Below, piece by piece: positions 59,803-64,000 of a stretch of 64,000 bases of DNA (its first letter is position 1; each line of letters opens with the position of its first letter). The position numbers were made by a program, and so were the translations under genes. The notes beneath the pieces were generated by a model. The model searched no databases and was not told where the DNA came from. It saw nothing but the letters and a program-made list of their open reading frames with translations. The DNA is from Chiridota heheva (lineage: Eukaryota > Echinodermata > Holothuroidea > Apodida > Chiridotidae), in NCBI GenBank assembly GCA_020152595.1, contig JAIGNY010000411.1:461501-525500 (forward strand), given 5' to 3'.

Positions 59803-61985
59803 TTAAACCTAGAGAGGTTATTTTAGAGGTTGAATTAGCTAAGAATTGGTTATTTTAGAAGTTAAATTAGTTGAAAATCGGTTATTTTAGAGGTTATATT
59901 GGTTAAGAATTGGTTGATTTGGAGGTTAAATTGATTAAAAATCGGTTATTTCAGAGGTTAAATTGGTTACGAATCGGTTATTATAGAGGTTTATTTGGTT
60001 AAGAATTGGTTATTTTGGTTGAATTGGGTTTTTGGTGGTGAAATTGGTTAAGAATTGGTTATTTTTAAAAGAATTGGTTATTTTAGAGGTGAAATTGAAT
60101 TGGTTATTTTGGTTAAATTGGTTAAGAATTGGTTATTTTGTTAAATTGGTTTAGAATTGGTTAATTTGATTAAATTTTCAAAAGTTATTTTAGAGGTTAA
60201 ATTGGTTATTATAGAGGTTTATTTGGTTAAGAATTGGTTATTTTAGGTTGAATTGGGTTTTTGGTGGTGAAATTGGTTAAGAATTGGTTATTTTAGAGGT
60301 AAAATTGGTTAAGAATTGGTTATTTTAGAGGTGAAATTGGTTAAGAATTGGTTATTTTAGAGGTTAAATTGGTTAAATTGTTATTTTCTTAGATTGGTTT
60401 AAATGGTTATTTTAGAGATTAAATTGATTCAAAATCGGTTATTTTAGAGGTTGAATTGGTTACGAATCGGTTATTATAGAGGTTAATTTAATTAAGAATT
60501 GATTATTTTAGAGGTTAGATTGGTTATTTCAGTGGTGAAATTGGTTAAGAATTGGTTATTTTAGAGGTAAAATTGATTAAGAATTGGTTATTTTAGAGGT
60601 GAAATCTGTTCAAATTGGTTACTTTAGAGGTTAAATTGCTAAAGAATTGCTTATTTTAGAGGTTAGATTGGTTAAGAATTGGTTATTTAAGAGGTGAAAT
60701 TGGTTAAGAATTGGTTATTTTAGAGGTGAAATTGGTTAAGAATTGGTTATTTTGGTTAAGAATTGGTTAATTTAGAGGTTAAATTGGTTAAGAATTGGTT
60801 ATTTTAGAGGTTAAATTGGTTAAGAAATGGTTAATTTAGAGGTTAGATTGGTTAAGAATTGGTTATTTTAGAGGTGAAATTGGTTAAGAAATGGTTAATT
60901 TAGAGGTTAAATTGGTTAAGAATTGGTTATTTTAGAGGTTAAATTAGGTTAAGAATTGGTTAATTTAGAGGTTAGATTGGTTAAGAATTGGTTATTTTAG
61001 AGGTGAAATTGGTTAAGAATTGGTTATTTTAGAGGTTAAATTAGGTTAAGAATTGGTTAATTTAGAGGTTAGATTGGTTAAAATTGGTTATTTTAGAGGT
61101 TAAATTGGTTCGAATCGGTTATTATAGAGGTTAATTTAATTAAGAATTGATTATTTTAGAGGTTAGATTGGTTATTTTAGTGGTGAAATTGGTTAAGAAT
61201 TGGTTATTTTAGAGGTAAAATTGATTAAGAATTGGTTATTTTAGAGGTGAAATCTGTTCAAATTGGTTACTTTAGAGGTTAAATTGCTAAAGAATTGCTT
61301 ATTTTAGAGGTTAGATTGGTTAAGAATTGGTTATTTAAGAGGTGAAATTGGTTAAGAATTGGTTATTTTAGAGGTGAAATTGGTTAAGAATTGGTTATTT
61401 TGGTTAAGAATTGGTTAATTTAGAGGTTAAATTGGTTATTTTAGAGGTTAAATTGGTTAAGAAATGGTTAATTTAGAGGTTAGATTGGTTAAGAATTGGT
61501 TATTTTAGAGGTGAAATTGGTTAAGAAATGGTTAATTTAGAGGTTAAATTGGTTAAGAATTGGTTATTTTAGAGGTTAAATTAGGTTAAGAATTGGTTAA
61601 TTTAGAGGTTAGATTGGTTAAGAATTGGTTATTTTAGAGGTGAAATTGGTTAAGAAATGGGTTTTTAGGGGTTAAATTGTATAATAATTGGTTATTTTAG
61701 AGGTTGAATTGGTTAAGAATTGGTAACTTAAGAGGTGAAATTGGTTAAGAATTGGTTATTTTAGAGGTTAGATTGGTTAAGAATTGGTTATTTTACAGGT
61801 TTAATTGCTTAAAAATTGGTTATTTTAGAGGTGAAATTGGTTCAGAATTGGTTATTTTAGAGGTTAAATTGATTAAGAATTGGTTATTTTAGAGGTTAAA
61901 TTGGTTATTTTAGAGGTTAAATTGGTTAAGAATTGGTTATTTTAGAGGTTAAATTGGTTAAAAATTGATTATTTTAGAGGTTCAT
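59803..61985. repeat. About 31-bp minisatellite, 2.2 kb, with 648-bp higher-order duplication
   Basis: Unit core TTAAGAATTGGTTATTTTAG followed by AGGTTAAATTGG, heavily varied. Block 60483-60770 recurs at 61131-61418 with a constant offset of 648 bases, including rare marks such as gaaatctgttcaaattgg (60601, 61249). A shorter duplication joins 59985-60060 and 60207-60290. Confidence 0.95.
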
Positions 61986-62404
61986 ATCCTTTTTCACCCA
62001 TGTACTTGAAGTATCTCATTTAATAGAGTGCTTGCCGTGTTTGTTAAATCCAAATTAATGTGCAACAACAAATGCAGCAATATTGAAAGGTCTTTGTATA
62101 AGTAGAGGTAGTCTTAGCTCAAATGATTAAAATCTATTAAGAATGGCCTTCACGTACGATAGCAAAAAGGTCCAGAAATTGATTTTAAAAAAATGGATTA
62201 TTTGACAGATTTTTGATAAGTTTGCAACTATTTCATAGTCTGGATTACAGGGGGAAAGGGGGTAAATTACCTCCCACTATTTTCTGCATTAATATCTTTT
62301 GTTGTATTTTCGAGTGATTTTGTGACTTCATTCCCCCTTCCCCACTTTTGAAAGGCAAATTTGAATTTATGAGTCTAATCACCAACTCGCACTTAATTCA
62401 GTTA

Positions 62405-62825
62405 AATGATTGATAGCTTTTTCAACCAATCACTACATGAATTTGCCTAGCAACAAATTCTGTGTAACAAAGTAGGGCAAACATCCTACGAGGTACTGGT
62501 ACAGTACAGCCAGCTTTAATACAGCACGCGCTCATGTAGTCAATGCAATATACTGTATAAAACAAATTTCTGCACACACAGACTGAGTGATGGCAAAATG
62601 GAAGAACAAAAATTGCACTTACGGGCTTTGTCAATCTTGATTGCTGCAGTTAACAAACTGAATTTTATTTATCCTTTTGCTAAAAACTCAAAGATCCGGA
62701 GAAGTGCCATAAATGGATCAAAGCTTGCAGCAGGCCACATGGACATTCAAATGTCAATGCGTTGGGCATGAATGATAGATTGTTTGCCCCACCTATTATG
62801 TTGCTATGGTGGGTGTGGCCTATTT
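62405..62825 (+). repeat. MITE-like family B, copy 4
   Basis: Full-length copy: ttcaaccaatcactacatg, aaagtagggcaaacatcc, ctcatgtagtcaatgca, gagaagtgccataaatgg and gtttgccccacctattatg in order. With copy 3 it brackets the 59.8-62.0 kb minisatellite in inverted orientation. Confidence 0.8.
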
Positions 62826-63271
62826 CGTGAGGTTAATTGAAAACACATGACATTGTTTTTCTTCAATCATGTAGTTGGTTTATCCTCGGGGAACGCAGCC
62901 TAATTAAACTTTTAAAATTTTAAATCAACTGTGAAAAATCTTTGAAAGGAATTTCTTTACATTCAAAACGTTTGTAGGAATGTTCCAAATTTTCTAGTAC
63001 ATTCATTGCTACTGCACTATAAGAAATGCTGCATAGTCTACAACAATCAATGATGGACATTTCCTTGTTAAGTTGCTGATACCATGCCAATATTGTGCCT
63101 TGACATCTATGACAATGCTGCTCCCAGCTTCCTCACTAAATATTTCTAATGTACACCTGTGTCCGCTCAAACCATTCCCATAATAAACTTAGGACACACA
63201 GTGTGTGTATAATTGTACAATGTAAGTATGGCGTGTGGGGCAGTAATGCATAAACATTTTGGTGGCCTTCA

Positions 63272-63335
63272 GATGTTCGATTTTCTAATATGTGGAAAAA
63301 CCGAACATCACTGATGTGAGGGCGCAAATCTTTTA
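63272..63335 (+). repeat. Short hairpin-bearing interspersed repeat, copy 2
   Basis: gatgttcgattttctaatat, gtggaaaaaccgaacatc and ctgatgtgagggcgcaaatc. The arms GATGTTCG and CGAACATC are perfect inverted repeats. It matches 36722-36775 closely. Confidence 0.75.
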
Positions 63336-63603
63336 TGCATTTATTTTATTCATTTTCAACTAAAATAAATTATCTGTACTGATTTTTGTACCCATTTTTG
63401 CCATGACAAATAATTCTTTACCCGAAAGTCATGAGGAAATAGCCATCTTTAGTAAGAATGGTCCATCAATCATTCATGGGTTTGCAAAGTCCTCCCAAGC
63501 ATATAATGTATATTTATGTTTATAGCTCAGCCAAGGGCTAATCTTATTTGCTTCACTGAACAACAGTTATGTGGCTTGATCTTCAGATGAATTTCCTATT
63601 GTG

Positions 63604-63745
63604 CACAATGTAACAGTAGCTGGTTGCTAACAAGTGAACTGTAAATAGACTATGAAGACGCTGTCAGTTAAGAACCTGTGTTGTGTGTGGTGTAACAATA
63701 GCTGGTTTCTAGTCAGTGAATTGTGAAGAGTCTCTCAGGTTGAAT
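63604..63745. repeat. Direct duplication of about 45 bp
   Basis: gtaacagtagctggttgcta acaagtgaactgt and gtaacaatagctggtttcta gtcagtgaattgt, about 85 bases apart. Confidence 0.75.
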
Positions 63746-64000
63746 GGTGTGGATTACCCCTGATTTTGAGACAATCGAGGGTGTCGAGTTGGAGGGGTCT
63801 AAGGGCCAAAAATTCTTAATGCAATGCAAGCATGCCTTCAGAATATTTGTTGACTAACTTTTTTGTCATGTTCTCTCAAGGGACAAGACTTAACTATGCA
63901 TATCAAGAAAGCGCCCCTTGAAACACGGATGAGATAAATCTGCCAGTAACATTTCTATCCCGTTTCAAGGACAAACTCTCAACCCTGGTTGCCTGCTCTC

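Larger units (their letters stand above)
62826..64000. other. No gene seen apart from short repeats
   Basis: Holds the hairpin repeat at 63272 and the duplication at 63604. No further EGF exon is recognisable to the window end. Confidence 0.5.

Overview
The window is animal (metazoan) nuclear DNA. It has spliceosomal introns with GT/AG borders, long AT-rich introns, tRNA-derived SINEs, MITE-like families, a degraded LINE and many long minisatellites. It carries parts of two protein genes and no bacterial features. The repeat style suggests a marine invertebrate (echinoderm or another invertebrate deuterostome, possibly a mollusc), but the sequence alone does not fix the species.

Plus strand, about 6.5 to 31.0 kb: nine exons encode S-formylglutathione hydrolase (esterase D, ESD), which hydrolyses S-formylglutathione in the cytosolic formaldehyde detoxification pathway. 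The exons join in phase from the segment just before the K-M-T-F motif to the stop codon. The catalytic Ser codon is split by an intron. Exon 26244-26308 is one base short and breaks the frame, so the locus is either a functional gene with an assembly error or a recently damaged copy. A candidate N-terminal exon lies near 2.35 kb.

Minus strand, 45.4 to 52.0 kb: the last four exons of a single-pass type I membrane protein. They carry three complete EGF-like domains plus the end of a fourth, one transmembrane helix and a short cytoplasmic tail. The upstream part of this gene is not recognisable in the remaining 12 kb and probably lies beyond the window.

The rest is repeat-rich. Tandem arrays: 17-bp (3.1-4.5 kb), 22-bp (4.6-5.4), 28-bp (12.5-12.8), 31-bp (17.5-19.6), 22-bp (23.7-24.3), a composite array with TA tracts (26.7-28.1), 22-23-bp (33.2-35.0), 54-bp (47.9-48.5), about 75-bp (51.0-51.6), 34-bp (52.7-53.1), about 130-bp (53.5-54.2) and a second, unrelated 31-bp array (59.8-62.0). 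Interspersed families occur in two or more copies inside the window, which lets insertions be compared with empty sites. The clearest case is a foldback-type element at 56047-56732 inserted in an older repeat. The most unusual items are that element, a 27-bp palindromic insertion with a 9-bp flanking duplication at 39.6 kb, a long GC-rich hairpin at 11.04-11.14 kb, the frame break in ESD and the higher-order structure of the two 31-bp arrays.
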